Numbered from the stretch's first letter, positions 1 to 9,222 are shown. The stretch is DNA of 64,000 nucleotides from Shewanella sairae (GCF_023283535.1 NZ_JAKILT010000005.1:62001-126000), one strand, 5' to 3'. Numbers and translations are program-made. The notes: generated by a model not told the origin, from the sequence alone.

Positions 1-1
1 C

Positions 2-202
2 ATTGGTGATGACATGGTGGATCTGCCCGTAATGCAACAAGTTGGCTTGTCGGTATGCGTAGCTGACGGCCACCCATTTGTTAAGCAGCACGCCAAGATG
101 ACGACTCATATAAAGGGTGGTCATGGTGCATTACGTGAGCTAACTGACTTATTACTACTGAGTCAGGATAAGTTTGATTCCGCCCACGGGATGAGTGTAT
201 GA
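2..202 (+). CDS. kdsC: KdsC, C-terminal part (KDO 8-phosphate phosphatase)
   Basis: This is the 3' end of a gene cut by the left edge; the visible frame begins IGDDMVDLPVM. That acidic motif, with the two Asp that help bind Mg2+, is typical of the C-terminal part of HAD-superfamily phosphatases, and the following VCVADGHPFV stretch is typical of KdsC. KdsC removes phosphate from 3-deoxy-D-manno-octulosonate 8-phosphate in the cytoplasm, in the pathway to LPS inner core. Its stop codon overlaps the lptC start (ATGA), so the two are probably translationally coupled. The position upstream of lptCAB is the usual gammaproteobacterial order. The N-terminal catalytic DxD region lies outside the window. 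Confidence 0.92.
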   Translation: MGDDMVDLPVMQQVGLSVCVADGHPFVKQHAKMTTHIKGGHGALRELTDLLLLSQDKFDSAHGMSV

Positions 203-756
203 ACCGCGTTACCCTAGCGATAATCCTATTTTTTGGTACCGCTCTTTTCCTGTATTGGCAGGTTCAGTCCAAAAAAAGCGAGCAAGCGCTAGATATCGAT
301 GTCAGTCAGCGCCCTGATTATATTATCGATGATCTACGTAGCATCGAATATAACGAACTGGGCTTAGTTAATAGTGAAGTAACCGCTAAGCACATGGAGC
401 ACTTTGATAGTGTTGGCATGACCTACTTTACGGAACCTGTTTACCTTATCTATCCTGATGATGGGCAGGCTCAATGGCAGCTAAAAGGCGCCAAAGGGAG
501 CTTAAATAAAGTCACAGATAAGGTAACCTTAGAAAACGATGTTATCATCGACTCTATTAGTCCAGAAGAGCCAATCCAGACGGTCAGTACTGAATATTTA
601 GAATTAGATCTCAATACGATGATCATGACATCAGATGAAATGATCCATGTCACTGGCAACGAATTCGTCATTCAAGGTATGGGCCTTTACGCCGACCTTA
701 ATGCCCAAAGTGTCAAACTTATCAGCCAAGTAGAAGGAACCTACGAAGCTAAGTAA
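199..756 (+). CDS. lptC: LptC, LPS export inner-membrane bitopic protein
   Basis: The protein is 185 aa, close to the usual LptC length (about 190). One N-terminal membrane segment lies at about residues 5-22, followed by a periplasmic region that should form the LptC/OstA-like beta-jellyroll (about 60-180). LptC sits on the LptB2FG transporter and hands LPS to LptA in the periplasm. The start ATG overlaps the kdsC stop by four bases. It is followed after 66 bp by lptA, giving the canonical kdsC-lptC-lptA-lptB order. LptC sequences diverge strongly between species, so the call rests on length, topology and position as much as on motif. Confidence 0.93.
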   Translation: MNRVTLAIILFFGTALFLYWQVQSKKSEQALDIDVSQRPDYIIDDLRSIEYNELGLVNSEVTAKHMEHFDSVGMTYFTEPVYLIYPDDGQAQWQLKGAKGSLNKVTDKVTLENDVIIDSISPEEPIQTVSTEYLELDLNTMIMTSDEMIHVTGNEFVIQGMGLYADLNAQSVKLISQVEGTYEAK

Positions 757-822
757 TACACTGTTAATTACACAATTTATACCCCAGCTAAAACTGCATT
801 TTTAGCTGAGTAGAAGGACATT

Positions 823-1359
823 ATGAAATACAATCAATCTATTCTAGCAGGCTTGCTTTGCCTGCTAAGCTTTAACACCATCGCTAAAGTTGATGACTTA
901 GAACAGGAAGTAAAGATCGCGGCCGCAAGCCAAGAGGCAGACATAAAAAATAATCAGGTGATCTTTTTTGGTCCTGTAGAAGTGACTCAGGGTTCGATTA
1001 AAATGAATGCTGATAAACTACGAGTTTTCTCAAAAGAAGATAAAAGTGGTAAAACCTTAGTCGCAACAGGATCGCCTGCGACCTACACCCAAACAATGGA
1101 CGATGGACGCCCAGCAACGGCGAGCGCCAAAGAGATCCGTTATGAATTAGCGACCCGCACTTTGACCTTAATGGGTGAAGCGACACTTGAGCAAGACGGC
1201 AGCCAAGTAACAGGTAATCGTATTAAGTACAATATCAGCCTACAGCAATTAATTGCTGAAAGTACTGGCCAAGGCGATGACAGAGTTATCACCATCATTC
1301 AGCCTGAAGCCTATCAGGAAGAAAAGCCGGACGAACCAGTCAATAAGCAGGAACAGTAA
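823..1359 (+). CDS. lptA: LptA, periplasmic LPS bridge protein
   Basis: The 178-aa product has a signal peptide (about residues 1-21, ending NTIA-K) and an OstA-like domain that carries LPS across the periplasm by forming a beta-jellyroll bridge between LptC and LptD. The typical LptA pattern of alternating strands is visible, for example [20 protein letters not shown] and the later [17 protein letters not shown] good ribosome binding site (AGAAGGACA) precedes the ATG. The stop codon TAA shares one base with the lptB ATG, so translation is likely coupled. The C-terminus is charged and probably disordered, as in other LptA proteins. Confidence 0.94.
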   Translation: MKYNQSILAGLLCLLSFNTIAKVDDLEQEVKIAAASQEADIKNNQVIFFGPVEVTQGSIKMNADKLRVFSKEDKSGKTLVATGSPATYTQTMDDGRPATASAKEIRYELATRTLTLMGEATLEQDGSQVTGNRIKYNISLQQLIAESTGQGDDRVITIIQPEAYQEEKPDEPVNKQEQ

Positions 1360-2090
1360 TGAGCCAAATCACCTTAAAAGCAACCAACCTGGCTAAAAGC
1401 TATAAGAGTCGTGCCGTAGTGCAAGACGTTAGCTTAACAGTTAAAACCGGGCAGATTGTCGGCTTGCTTGGTCCTAATGGCGCAGGTAAAACGACCACTT
1501 TTTACATGGTGGTAGGGTTAGTACAAAGCGACAAGGGCAAAATCTTTATTGATGAAGATGATCTCACTTTAGATCCTATGCATTTACGTGCAAGAAAAGG
1601 CATCGGCTACCTGCCACAAGAAGCAAGCATTTTTAGAAAGCTATCTGTGCGTGACAACATCATGGCGGTATTACAAACCCGCAGTGATATCAATGACCAG
1701 CAGCGTGAAGAGCAGCTTGAACATTTACTCGAAGAATTTCATATTACCCATATTCGCGACAGCCAAGGTATGGCGCTGTCTGGTGGTGAGAGACGTCGAG
1801 TTGAAATTGCCAGAGCTTTAGCGGCCAACCCTAAGTTTATTTTACTCGATGAGCCTTTCGCCGGCGTAGATCCGATTTCAGTTATTGATATCAAAAAGAT
1901 TATCGAACAACTCAAAAGCCGTGGCTTAGGGGTATTAATTACCGACCACAATGTACGTGAAACACTCGACGTTTGTGAGCACGCTTATATCGTTAGTCAC
2001 GGAAATCTTATTGCCGAAGGCACACCTGCAGAAATCTTAGACAACCAACAGGTTCGGGCTGTGTACTTAGGTGAACAATTCAGGCTATAG
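1359..2090 (+). CDS. lptB: LptB, LPS export ABC ATPase
   Basis: This is a 243-aa ABC ATPase. Walker A is GPNGAGKT (about 38-45), the signature is [12 protein letters not shown] (about 140-151), Walker B is [13 protein letters not shown] (about 160-172), and the switch His is in ITDHNV (about 197). The LSGGERRR form and the TDHNVRETL motif are characteristic of LptB rather than of generic amino-acid ABC ATPases. It drives LptFG-mediated extraction of LPS from the inner membrane. It overlaps lptA by one base. rpoN follows 135 bp downstream, a gene order conserved in many proteobacteria. Confidence 0.96.
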   Translation: MSQITLKATNLAKSYKSRAVVQDVSLTVKTGQIVGLLGPNGAGKTTTFYMVVGLVQSDKGKIFIDEDDLTLDPMHLRARKGIGYLPQEASIFRKLSVRDNIMAVLQTRSDINDQQREEQLEHLLEEFHITHIRDSQGMALSGGERRRVEIARALAANPKFILLDEPFAGVDPISVIDIKKIIEQLKSRGLGVLITDHNVRETLDVCEHAYIVSHGNLIAEGTPAEILDNQQVRAVYLGEQFRL

Positions 2091-2112
2091 TTAATTCACA
2101 GTTTAGAAACGT

Positions 2113-2169
2113 AAAACTTAATATGGAATACAATTCCAACTAGAATCAATGTATTGAGTTTTAAGTTTT
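2113..2169 (+). promoter_or_regulatory. Inverted repeats in the lptB-rpoN gap
   Basis: The gap before rpoN contains a perfect 6-bp inverted repeat with a 3-bp spacer (TGGAAT-ACA-ATTCCA, 2124-2138). Around it lies a longer-range repeat, AAAACTTAA (2113-2121) against TTAAGTTTT (2161-2169). The first could be an operator, and the outer pair could close an RNA stem in the rpoN leader. No regulator can be named from the sequence. Confidence 0.35.
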
Positions 2170-2225
2170 CTTGATTAAATCAGAAAGCTATAACGTTTAA
2201 CTACAGTGTAGGGAATAGCGGTACG

Positions 2226-3689
2226 ATGAAAGCGTCACTCCAGCTCAAAATGGGTCAACAGCTCACCATGACTCCACAGTTGCAACAGGCGATTCGTCTA
2301 CTGCAATTGTCTTCTTTAGAGCTGCAACAAGAGATCCAACAAGCATTAGAATCTAATCCATTACTCGAATTAGATGAAGAGCAATCAGATGGCGACATGG
2401 ACAGCAATGATGAGCGTTCTTCTGACGATGCCAATAGTGACCACAATAAAGACAGTGCCAGTGTTGAAACGTCCGACGCAATAACACAAGACTCTATGCC
2501 TGATGACTTACCTATGGATACCACATGGGACGAAGTCTACACAGTGTCATCAAACTCTAGCTCAGGTGTGAGCCGTGAAGATGATATGCCATTTCAAGGC
2601 GAAACCAGCGAAGGCTTATATGAGCACCTTGAATGGCAAAAAAACCTCACGCCATTTTCAGATAACGACCTTGCTATCGCCACCGCAATTATTGATGCCA
2701 TTGACGAACGGGGTTACTTAACCCAAAGCTGCGAAGAGATCCTCGAAGCGATGGGCGACCCAGAAACAGAACTCGATGAAGTCGAAGCCGTTTTAAAACG
2801 TGTACAGCATTTTGACCCTATCGGTGTCGCTGCGCGTAATTTAAGTGAGTGTTTACTTATCCAACTAGCACAATATGCTGCAGAAACACCGCATATTGAC
2901 AATGCAAGATTGCTGATAAAAGACTATTTGGATCTTATCGCAGGCCGTGATTTTAGACAGCTTATGCGTAAAACCAAGCTGAAAGAAGACGATCTTCGTG
3001 AAGCGATAACACTCATCCAGACACTAAACCCAAGACCTGGCTTAGCCATTGCTCGCAGTAAAGACGAATACGTTATTCCTGATGTGTCTGTCAGTAAGAA
3101 GAAAGGACGCTGGGTTGTCGAGCTAAACCCAGACTACATGCCAAAAATAAATGTAAATCAACACTATGCATCAATGGCTCGTAGCACAACAAACCAAGCT
3201 GATGGCCAATTTATTCGTGGTCATCTGCAAGAAGCCAAATGGTTTATTAAAAGCTTAGAAAGTCGTAACGACACCTTATTAAAGGTGACAAACTGCATCG
3301 TTAAGTTCCAACAAGGCTTTTTTGAATATGGCGAGGAAGCCATGAAGCCTATGGTACTCAATGATATCGCCGAAGCCGTCGAAATGCATGAGTCCACGAT
3401 TTCACGTGTTACAACGCAAAAATATATGCATACCCCAAGAGGTATCTTTGAACTAAAATACTTCTTCTCAAGCCACGTCGGTACAGACGATGGCGGTGAA
3501 TGTTCTTCAACCGCAATTCGAGCATTTATTAAGAAGTTAGTCGCAGCTGAAAACCAGAAAAAACCATTGAGCGATAGCAAAATGGCGCAACTTCTGGCTG
3601 AACAAGGGATTAAAGTTGCTAGACGTACGATCGCTAAATATCGAGAAGCAATGCTGATCCCCCCCTCAAACCAACGTAAGAGTTTATAA
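2226..3689 (+). CDS. rpoN: RNA polymerase sigma-54 factor
   Basis: The 487-aa protein has the full sigma-54 layout. Region I is Gln/Leu-rich (residues 1-50, [20 protein letters not shown]), which contacts activator ATPases and holds the open-complex check. Region II is acidic and low-complexity (about 55-120). The core-binding and HTH regions follow, ending in the diagnostic RpoN box [10 protein letters not shown] (about 465-474), which reads the -24 element. It directs transcription of nitrogen, flagellar and other genes with NtrC-type activators. The downstream hpf-ptsN-rapZ-npr order matches the classical rpoN operon. A candidate target promoter of this sigma factor lies in the same window at 9306-9323. 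Confidence 0.98.
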   Translation: MKASLQLKMGQQLTMTPQLQQAIRLLQLSSLELQQEIQQALESNPLLELDEEQSDGDMDSNDERSSDDANSDHNKDSASVETSDAITQDSMPDDLPMDTTWDEVYTVSSNSSSGVSREDDMPFQGETSEGLYEHLEWQKNLTPFSDNDLAIATAIIDAIDERGYLTQSCEEILEAMGDPETELDEVEAVLKRVQHFDPIGVAARNLSECLLIQLAQYAAETPHIDNARLLIKDYLDLIAGRDFRQLMRKTKLKEDDLREAITLIQTLNPRPGLAIARSKDEYVIPDVSVSKKKGRWVVELNPDYMPKINVNQHYASMARSTTNQADGQFIRGHLQEAKWFIKSLESRNDTLLKVTNCIVKFQQGFFEYGEEAMKPMVLNDIAEAVEMHESTISRVTTQKYMHTPRGIFELKYFFSSHVGTDDGGECSSTAIRAFIKKLVAAENQKKPLSDSKMAQLLAEQGIKVARRTIAKYREAMLIPPSNQRKSL

Positions 3690-3718
3690 CTCAAATTAGG
3701 CACTTGGAGGATCAATAC

Positions 3719-4006
3719 ATGCAAATCAACCTGACAGGACATCACATCGAAATTACCGATTCATTGCGTGGTTATGTGCAAGAGAAATTCACAAAGCTTG
3801 AACGACATTTCGATCAGATCAATAATGTGCAAGTTATTTTGAACGTACAAAAAATGCAGCAAATTGCCGAAGCGAAAATCCACCTTAAAAAAGGTGAAGT
3901 ATTTGCCACTTCGGAACATGCCGATATGTATGCTGCTATAGACTCCCTGATCGATAAGCTAGACCGTCAGGTTATTAAACACAAAGAGAAGCTAATTAAA
4001 CACTAA
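3719..4006 (+). CDS. hpf: Ribosome hibernation promoting factor (short HPF)
   Basis: The 95-aa protein belongs to the short HPF/YfiA family, which binds the decoding centre of the 30S subunit and favours 100S dimers in stationary phase. MQINLTGHHIEITDSLRGYV and the central basic helix are typical, and the product ends in Lys-rich KHKEKLIKH without the C-terminal dimerisation domain of long HPF. The start was set at ATG 3719 because GGAGG lies 8 bases upstream. An in-frame TTG at 3704 overlaps that binding site and is unlikely to be used. It sits 14-30 bp after rpoN and 2 bp before ptsN. Confidence 0.95.
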   Translation: MQINLTGHHIEITDSLRGYVQEKFTKLERHFDQINNVQVILNVQKMQQIAEAKIHLKKGEVFATSEHADMYAAIDSLIDKLDRQVIKHKEKLIKH

Positions 4007-4008
4007 CG

Positions 4009-4452
4009 ATGGAACTAAGTACCATCCTGCAGCCGGAGTGCACTACCTGCGCCACTCCGGGCAGTAAGAAAAAGGTACTGGAGTTAATCAGTGATATTGC
4101 CGCTGTCCAGTACCCTACCCTGTCTTCGCAAGAGATTTTTGAAAGCCTCTTAGCGAGAGAGAAAATGGGTAGCACGGGTATAGGTAATGGTATTGCTATT
4201 CCGCATGGAAGGCTTGCCAATATAGAACGCCCGGTTGCGGTTTTAGTTAAATGTGAAGATCCTATCGCATTTGATGCGATTGATAAGCAGCCTGTCGATA
4301 TTCTATTCGCCTTATTGGTACCATCAGAACAGTGTGAGCAGCATTTAGCAACACTGTCTTCAATGGCTGAAAAACTCAATGACAAAGCGGTATTAAAACA
4401 ATTGAGAAAAACCAGTAATGAATCAGAGCTATACCAAGTCATAACCCAATAA
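4009..4452 (+). CDS. ptsN: Nitrogen-PTS enzyme IIA (IIA-Ntr)
   Basis: The 147-aa EIIA domain carries the phosphorylatable His (about H66) in the motif GNGIAIPHGRL, typical of the fructose/mannitol IIA fold used by PtsN. It accepts phosphate from Npr (encoded downstream) and signals nitrogen and potassium status rather than moving sugar. It follows hpf after only 2 bp, so the two are co-translated. The N-terminus has a small Cys pair (CTTC, about 11-14) of unknown importance. A structured repeat follows before rapZ. Confidence 0.96.
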   Translation: MELSTILQPECTTCATPGSKKKVLELISDIAAVQYPTLSSQEIFESLLAREKMGSTGIGNGIAIPHGRLANIERPVAVLVKCEDPIAFDAIDKQPVDILFALLVPSEQCEQHLATLSSMAEKLNDKAVLKQLRKTSNESELYQVITQ

Positions 4453-4461
4453 ATACTACTC

Positions 4462-4514
4462 AGGTCTTTAAGCTATCTTTTTGTTATCAACAGAGCTTGA
4501 TAATTTAAAGACCT
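4462..4514 (+). other. Nested inverted repeat between ptsN and rapZ
   Basis: An outer perfect 10-bp stem (AGGTCTTTAA, 4462-4471, with TTAAAGACCT, 4505-4514) encloses a second perfect 7-bp stem (TTATCAA, 4484-4490, with TTGATAA, 4497-4503). The inner and outer right arms are almost contiguous, so one RNA could form both. There is no U-tract after the outer arm, so it does not look like a plain intrinsic terminator. It may be a processing or attenuation element between the two halves of the operon. Confidence 0.5.
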
Positions 4515-4645
4515 AAGTAATTATTACAGCAATATTATTTCTGCTTCACCATCTGCTTAAATTCTTGCTTTAACGCTTAAAAAAGTTAATCTATACCCAT
4601 ATACATATCACCACGAAACCCATATTTCACTCAGGTAGTTATACG

Positions 4646-5500
4646 ATGAAGCTTGTTTTAGTCTCTGGTCGTTCCGGTTCAGGAAAATCTGTCTTACTCA
4701 GGATGCTCGAGGATCTCGGCTATTACTGTGTCGACAATCTCCCTTTGCCTATGATGGGGACCTTGCTTAATGAGCTATCAGGTAATACTAAGCTTGTGGC
4801 TATTAGCGTTGATATCCGTAACTTGCCTGAAAATAAAGATGAATTGGTTAAACACCTGACTTTCTTACCTGAAGGTGTAGAGCTGCTTAGCTTTTTCTTA
4901 AATTCTAGTGATGAAGTACTACTAAAGCGCTATAACGAAACACGACGTTTACACCCGCTCTCGCACGATAATGTGTCTTTAAAAGAAGCCATTGAATTAG
5001 AGTCGCGCTTACTTGAACCTTTAGCCAATATCGTTGATCATTACATCGACACATCAAGTTTGAATATCTACGATCTTAACGATCAAGTTCGTGAGATATT
5101 GATCGGTAATGTCGATAAACAACTGATGATCAACTTTGAATCATTTGGTTTCAAACATGGTATGCCAACAGAAGCTGACTTTATGTTTGATGTACGCTTC
5201 TTGCCGAACCCGCATTGGGAGCCAGATTTACGCCCAATGACAGGACTAGATAAACCTGTACAAGACTTTTTAAATGAACGCCCACGTGTCAATCAGTTCA
5301 TTCAACAGATCGAAGATCTACTTGAAAGCTGGTTACCTGACCTTGAGCGTAACAACCGTAGCTACTTAACGATTGCTATAGGTTGTACCGGCGGACAGCA
5401 CCGCTCTGTATACATAACTGAGCGCCTAGCTGCGCACTTTAAAGATGGTAAACACAAGGTCCAGGCCCGTCACCGCGAGCTAAAAAATGCCGACCATTGA
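4646..5500 (+). CDS. rapZ: RapZ, RNase adapter / nucleotide-binding protein
   Basis: The 284-aa protein has a Walker A at residues 8-15 (GRSGSGKS), a Walker B-like AISVD near 52-56, and the C-terminal [17 protein letters not shown] block diagnostic of RapZ. In enterobacteria RapZ presents the sRNA GlmZ to RNase E and so controls GlmS and amino-sugar supply for the envelope. No GlmY or GlmZ-like RNA was recognised here. It is 193 bp downstream of ptsN, and its last 14 bases overlap npr, so RapZ and Npr are tightly co-expressed. Confidence 0.97.
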   Translation: MKLVLVSGRSGSGKSVLLRMLEDLGYYCVDNLPLPMMGTLLNELSGNTKLVAISVDIRNLPENKDELVKHLTFLPEGVELLSFFLNSSDEVLLKRYNETRRLHPLSHDNVSLKEAIELESRLLEPLANIVDHYIDTSSLNIYDLNDQVREILIGNVDKQLMINFESFGFKHGMPTEADFMFDVRFLPNPHWEPDLRPMTGLDKPVQDFLNERPRVNQFIQQIEDLLESWLPDLERNNRSYLTIAIGCTGGQHRSVYITERLAAHFKDGKHKVQARHRELKNADH

Positions 5501-5762
5501 ACGTGAAGTCATCATCTGCAATAAACTTGGTCTTCACGCCCGCGCAGCCACTAAGCTTGTTGTTTTAGCATCTGAATTCGATGCTAAGATCACCATCATC
5601 CAAGGTGAAAAGCAAGCTTCTGCCACCAGTGTACTAGGCTTATTAATGTTAGAAACCGGTATGGGTAAAACGGTACAATTGCTCGCGACAGGCCCCGATG
5701 CTCAAACCGCACTCGATGCGATATGCCAATTAATCAATGCTAAGTTTGATGAAGACAGTTAA
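5487..5762 (+). CDS. npr: Npr, HPr-like phosphocarrier of the nitrogen PTS
   Basis: The 91-aa HPr fold has the phosphorylatable His17 in [14 protein letters not shown]. The second conserved region, [14 protein letters not shown], is where HPr proteins carry the regulatory Ser. Npr passes phosphate from PtsP to PtsN. The ATG lies inside the 3' end of rapZ (14-bp overlap), with no strong independent ribosome binding site, which suggests translational coupling. It is the last gene of the classical rpoN cluster; mgtE follows after 97 bp. Confidence 0.96.
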   Translation: MPTIEREVIICNKLGLHARAATKLVVLASEFDAKITIIQGEKQASATSVLGLLMLETGMGKTVQLLATGPDAQTALDAICQLINAKFDEDS

Positions 5763-5859
5763 TTACCACTACTGCACCCGAACATCTTAGTAATCAGACT
5801 CAAACCACCAGCACTTAAGTTATGCTAAGCGCCCTTTAATACGACCCTACGAGGGAATC

Positions 5860-7224
5860 ATGCCGATTGAAGTCCTAGATAATGAAACAACTGATCAACG
5901 CCTCAATCAGCTAACAAAAGCATTAGGCAGCGGTATGTTTGTCCATGTCCGTAATATGCTGCAAGACATGGCTGCATCAGACATCGCTTTTATTCTCGAA
6001 TCATCGCCGCCACGAACGCGTCAAGTGCTGTGGCAACTGATTGACCAAGAACATACCGGTGAAATTCTCGACGAGCTCGGCGAAGAGCTTAAAGACAGTC
6101 TTATTTCACAAATGGGTCCAGAGCGTGTTGCAAAAGCCGCGCAAAGCATGGATACCGATGACTTAGCCTATATTTTACGTAGCCTGCCTGACAGCGTCTT
6201 TAAACAAGTACTGCAGTCGATGAGCAAACAAGATCGTGTGCGTGTAGAGCAAGCACTGTCTTACCCTGATGACACTGCCGGTAGTTTAATGAATACCGAT
6301 ACCGTCACCTTACGCCCTGACGTTAACATCGACGTGATACTGCGTTATTTAAGGATCCGTGGTGAACTGCCAGATGCGACCGATATGCTGTATGTGGTCG
6401 ACAAGCATGACCGGGTATTAGGCGGAGTAAGAATTGCCGATCTACTGACATGTGATCCTAATGCCTCAGTGCGTGAAATCATGATGTCAGATCTCGAAGC
6501 GATCCCAGTCGGTATGTCTGACAGCGAAGTCGCACAACTGTTTGAGCGTCATGACTGGGTATCCGCCCCCGTTATTGATGAAAACGATAAGTTACTTGGC
6601 CGTATCACCATTGATGATGTGGTCGATGTTATTCGTGAAGATGCCGAACATTCCATGATGGGTATGGCTGGTATGGATGACGATACCGATACCTTCGGTC
6701 CAGTACTGAAAAGTACCTTCCGTCGTTCACTTTGGCTAACGGTTAACTTATTTGCCGCGCTGCTGGCAGCGTCTGTCAGTAACATGTTTGAAGGCACCAT
6801 TGAGCAATTTGCTACGATCGCAATCTTAATGACTATCGTCCCTAGTATGGGCGGGGTAGCCGGTAACCAAACATTGGCTTTGGTGATCCGTGGTATTGCT
6901 CTAGGACAAATAGGTCAAAGTAACTCTCGCTGGTTAATCGGTAAAGAGCTTGCCATTGGCTTCCTCAACGGCTTGCTATGGTCCATTTTAGTTTTTGCCG
7001 CAGTCTGGCTGTGGAAAGGTGATACCGCCTTAGGAGGCTTGATTGCAGGCGCTATGCTTATCAATATGACAGTAGCCGGGCTTGCAGGGGCAACGATTCC
7101 ATTAATACTCAAGCGCATGAATATTGATCCAGCGTTGGCTGGCGGTATGGTGTTAACCACAGTCACCGATGTTATAGGCCTATTTGCTTTCCTTGGTCTG
7201 GCAACCTTATATTTAATGAATTAA
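5860..7224 (+). CDS. mgtE: MgtE family magnesium channel
   Basis: The 454-aa protein has the three MgtE parts: an N-terminal Mg2+-sensing superhelical domain (about 10-130), a CBS pair (about 135-260) and five membrane helices (about 285-450). The pore region contains PSMGGVAGNQTLALVIRG, the family signature, and the final helix carries TTVTDVIG with an Asp near the ion site. It imports Mg2+ (or Co2+) down its gradient and closes when cytosolic Mg2+ binds the N and CBS domains. A GAGGGA binding site precedes the ATG. A strong terminator follows immediately, so it closes the + strand block. Confidence 0.95.
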   Translation: MPIEVLDNETTDQRLNQLTKALGSGMFVHVRNMLQDMAASDIAFILESSPPRTRQVLWQLIDQEHTGEILDELGEELKDSLISQMGPERVAKAAQSMDTDDLAYILRSLPDSVFKQVLQSMSKQDRVRVEQALSYPDDTAGSLMNTDTVTLRPDVNIDVILRYLRIRGELPDATDMLYVVDKHDRVLGGVRIADLLTCDPNASVREIMMSDLEAIPVGMSDSEVAQLFERHDWVSAPVIDENDKLLGRITIDDVVDVIREDAEHSMMGMAGMDDDTDTFGPVLKSTFRRSLWLTVNLFAALLAASVSNMFEGTIEQFATIAILMTIVPSMGGVAGNQTLALVIRGIALGQIGQSNSRWLIGKELAIGFLNGLLWSILVFAAVWLWKGDTALGGLIAGAMLINMTVAGLAGATIPLILKRMNIDPALAGGMVLTTVTDVIGLFAFLGLATLYLMN

Positions 7225-7240
7225 ACCTGATTAAACGAAA

Positions 7241-7266
7241 AAGGCCGCTGTTGCGGCCTTTTTTGC
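7241..7266 (+). terminator. Rho-independent terminator after mgtE
   Basis: A perfect 8-bp stem AAGGCCGC/GCGGCCTT with a TGTT loop (7241-7260) is followed by a run of T. It sits between the + strand mgtE and the convergent ModA-like gene and may serve mgtE mainly. Confidence 0.9.
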
Positions 7267-7291
7267 TTTTAGTGATAAAAATTTGTCACGA

Positions 7292-8086
7292 TTACTGCTT
7301 TAACGGTGCATCAAAACCGTAATCAGCCAGTATCGTTTGTCCAGGCTCTGACAGAATAAACATCGCTAATTTCCACGCATTTTTTTGTGCGTCATCAAGC
7401 ACAATCAAGCCATAATTAGCACCAACAGCTAGCGGCGCAGGCATCTGCACGATTTGTAAATCCTTGACCTCTTTTTGCGCCAATACTGCATTAGTACAAT
7501 AGGTTAGAAATACATCCGCGCGCTTATTTTCCATTACCCAACCATAAGTATTACGGCCTTTAGGTGCCTTTGCGCTTTTCTCACCACCGGTAAGCTGCAG
7601 TGCTTTTTGTTCAAGCTGAGTTTTAGCCCCAGCTTTTACATCACCCGCTTTAGCAAATATTTTCCACGCGTAGTCACCTGATGGATCGGCTTTAGGCGTT
7701 GACGTTCCCACACGGATATTCGGGTCCAGCATGACACTTAATAGCCCATCGCTATCAATGTTGACGTTAGGCTGAGCCAATGCGCACATTTGATTGCGGG
7801 CAAACATGACGACGTTTTCGCCTTTACCCGCCGAGGCAAGTGTTTTTGGGTGCTTCATATTGGCCGATGCAAATAGGTCCACTTGTTCGCCATTTTCAAT
7901 GCGCTTACGCAATAAACCAGAAGGACCAAAGTCAGCCGCGACTTTTATATCCCCCTGCTGCTGATACGCCGCAACAATATCATTCATGGCATTTTTCAAG
8001 CTACCAGCCGCACGTAACTCTATCGGGTTAGCGTTAGCTGCAAAAGGTAAGCTTAATAGTGATACTAAGATCCATTTTTTCATCAT
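7292..8086 (-). CDS. ModA-like periplasmic molybdate/oxyanion-binding protein
   Basis: The 264-aa protein has a signal peptide (about 1-20, ending ANA) followed by a ModA-type binding fold: ELRAAGSLKNAMNDIVAAY is the first ligand-loop region, and VDLFASANMKHPKTLA and VFLTYCTNA follow later. ModA delivers molybdate or tungstate to the ModBC permease. No modB or modC is adjacent, so this is an orphan binding protein. A GGAAAG site precedes two adjacent ATG codons, and the first was kept. An ATGTGCAAGCACAT-type palindrome lies upstream. Another oxyanion could be the true ligand. Confidence 0.8.
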   Translation of the reverse strand: MMKKWILVSLLSLPFAANANPIELRAAGSLKNAMNDIVAAYQQQGDIKVAADFGPSGLLRKRIENGEQVDLFASANMKHPKTLASAGKGENVVMFARNQMCALAQPNVNIDSDGLLSVMLDPNIRVGTSTPKADPSGDYAWKIFAKAGDVKAGAKTQLEQKALQLTGGEKSAKAPKGRNTYGWVMENKRADVFLTYCTNAVLAQKEVKDLQIVQMPAPLAVGANYGLIVLDDAQKNAWKLAMFILSEPGQTILADYGFDAPLKQ

Positions 8087-8122
8087 TTCTTTCCGTTCAT
8101 TTTATCTTTTTAACATTGATTT

Positions 8123-8136
8123 ATGTGCAAGCACAT
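8123..8136. promoter_or_regulatory. Perfect palindrome upstream of the ModA-like gene
   Basis: ATGTGCAAGCACAT is an inverted repeat with 6-bp arms (ATGTGC/GCACAT) about 40 bp upstream of the start codon on the minus strand. It does not match the published ModE or CRP consensus. It is a candidate operator for this gene. Confidence 0.4.
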
Positions 8137-8305
8137 GACATTAAGCTAATGAGAAAACATCTAATACTAAATCACAATGCCTGAGCCCATAGCGACAGTT
8201 TAAGTATGTAACCACGCGAGCTTAGTCACGCACTAACAACTAATTAAAGACAAAAAGTCCCAGCTATGCGCTCAATACCTAAAGCCTTTCATCTAACGCG
8301 ATAGA

Positions 8306-8331
8306 TCAAAAAAGCCACCTTGCGGTGGCTT
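8306..8331 (-). terminator. Terminator of the YiaD-like gene
   Basis: Read on the minus strand, AAGCCACC-GCAA-GGTGGCTT (8312-8331) is followed by a run of T. It lies about 25 bp after the stop codon of the OmpA-family lipoprotein gene. Confidence 0.88.
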
Positions 8332-8354
8332 ACAAACAATTAAATCAATAAAGC

Positions 8355-9029
8355 TTATGCTTTAGGCATTGGGCTTAAAATAATTTCTACACGGCGGTTT
8401 TCAGCGCGGCCTTGCTTGGTTTGGTTTGATGCAATCGGTTTAGACTCACCCATACCATGAGACGCAACTCGCATCGCAGGCACTTTATGTTGAGTTAAGT
8501 AATTTGCCACTTCACTAGCACGCACTTGAGACAGTCTTAAGTTATAAGATTCGGCACCAGAGCTATCGGTATGGCCCATTACATTTAACTTAGTCTCGTC
8601 ATATTCCAGTGCGACCAACACTACGCTATCAAGCACTTGCTGTGCTCGTTGGCTTAAATCTGTTTGATCGACACCAAATGTCACATCATTTGGCATGTTG
8701 AGAATAATGTTGTCGCCGCTACGAGTAACACTAACACCAGATGCACGGAGTTGCTTACGTAGCTCAGCTTCCTGCACATCCATGTAGTAGCCAATACCGC
8801 CACCTAAAGCCGCACCCGATGCCGCGCCAATTAATGCACCTTTACCGCGGTCGCTTTTACTTGATGAAGCGACGCCAATCGCAGCGCCAGCAATAGCGCC
8901 AATCAATGCGCCATTTGTTGCTTTGCCATTTTGAGATTCATTGGTGTATGGATTAGTTGTTTGGCAACCAGAGACCATCATGGCAGCGATTAAGCCCCCC
9001 ACAAGCATAGAACTCGCTTTAACACTCAT
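8355..9029 (-). CDS. YiaD-like OmpA-family lipoprotein with glycine zipper
   Basis: The 224-aa lipoprotein has a lipobox ending VSGC (Cys22). Next come Gly/Ala-rich membrane-active zipper segments (about 40-85, GALIGAIAGAAIGVA and GALIGAASGAALGGGIGYY), then an OmpA-C peptidoglycan-binding domain (about 110-222). The OmpA-C domain contains the characteristic GHTDSSGAESYNLRLS and ends in AENRRVEI. The architecture matches E. coli YiaD, which helps anchor the envelope to peptidoglycan. It is monocistronic with its own terminator. The 455-bp divergent region upstream holds nitrogen-type regulatory sites that probably serve the opposite gene. Confidence 0.9.
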   Translation of the reverse strand: MSVKASSMLVGGLIAAMMVSGCQTTNPYTNESQNGKATNGALIGAIAGAAIGVASSSKSDRGKGALIGAASGAALGGGIGYYMDVQEAELRKQLRASGVSVTRSGDNIILNMPNDVTFGVDQTDLSQRAQQVLDSVVLVALEYDETKLNVMGHTDSSGAESYNLRLSQVRASEVANYLTQHKVPAMRVASHGMGESKPIASNQTKQGRAENRRVEIILSPMPKA

Positions 9030-9186
9030 TTTACTACTCCTAACTGCTCTTGATTAGCATCAAAAGCGACGACATATAAGTTGTATTTAGAAAGCAGTAT
9101 ATAAAGCCGAGTAAATTAGACAATGACTTCTATGCCCAACAGCATAAAAATCAAACACTCATCTCAATTTTTCACCGCGCCTTTAA

Positions 9187-9222
9187 TGCACCAAAATTGC
9201 GCAAACGCACCAAAATAGTGCG
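9187..9222 (+). promoter_or_regulatory. Two tandem NtrC-like binding sites
   Basis: Two 17-bp elements lie 19 bp apart. Site 1 (9187-9203) is TGCACCAAAATTGCGCA and site 2 (9206-9222) is CGCACCAAAATAGTGCG. Site 2 is GCAC-N7-GTGC, the NtrC layout of the E. coli glnA enhancer; site 1 has one mismatch in the right half. The 19-bp offset puts them near the same helix face. Their centres are about 120 and 140 bp before the start point predicted from the sigma-54-like element at 9306. The assignment to NtrC is an inference. Confidence 0.6.

Noticed and set aside
2124-2138. GGAAT...ATTCC as one shared regulon motif
   Set aside because: Similar short palindromes occur at 2124 and near 44355, but spacer lengths differ and such AT-rich motifs arise easily by chance.
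3704-3718. TTG as an alternative hpf start
   Set aside because: The TTG directly abuts the GGAGG that serves the ATG at 3719, and HPF homologues start at that Met.
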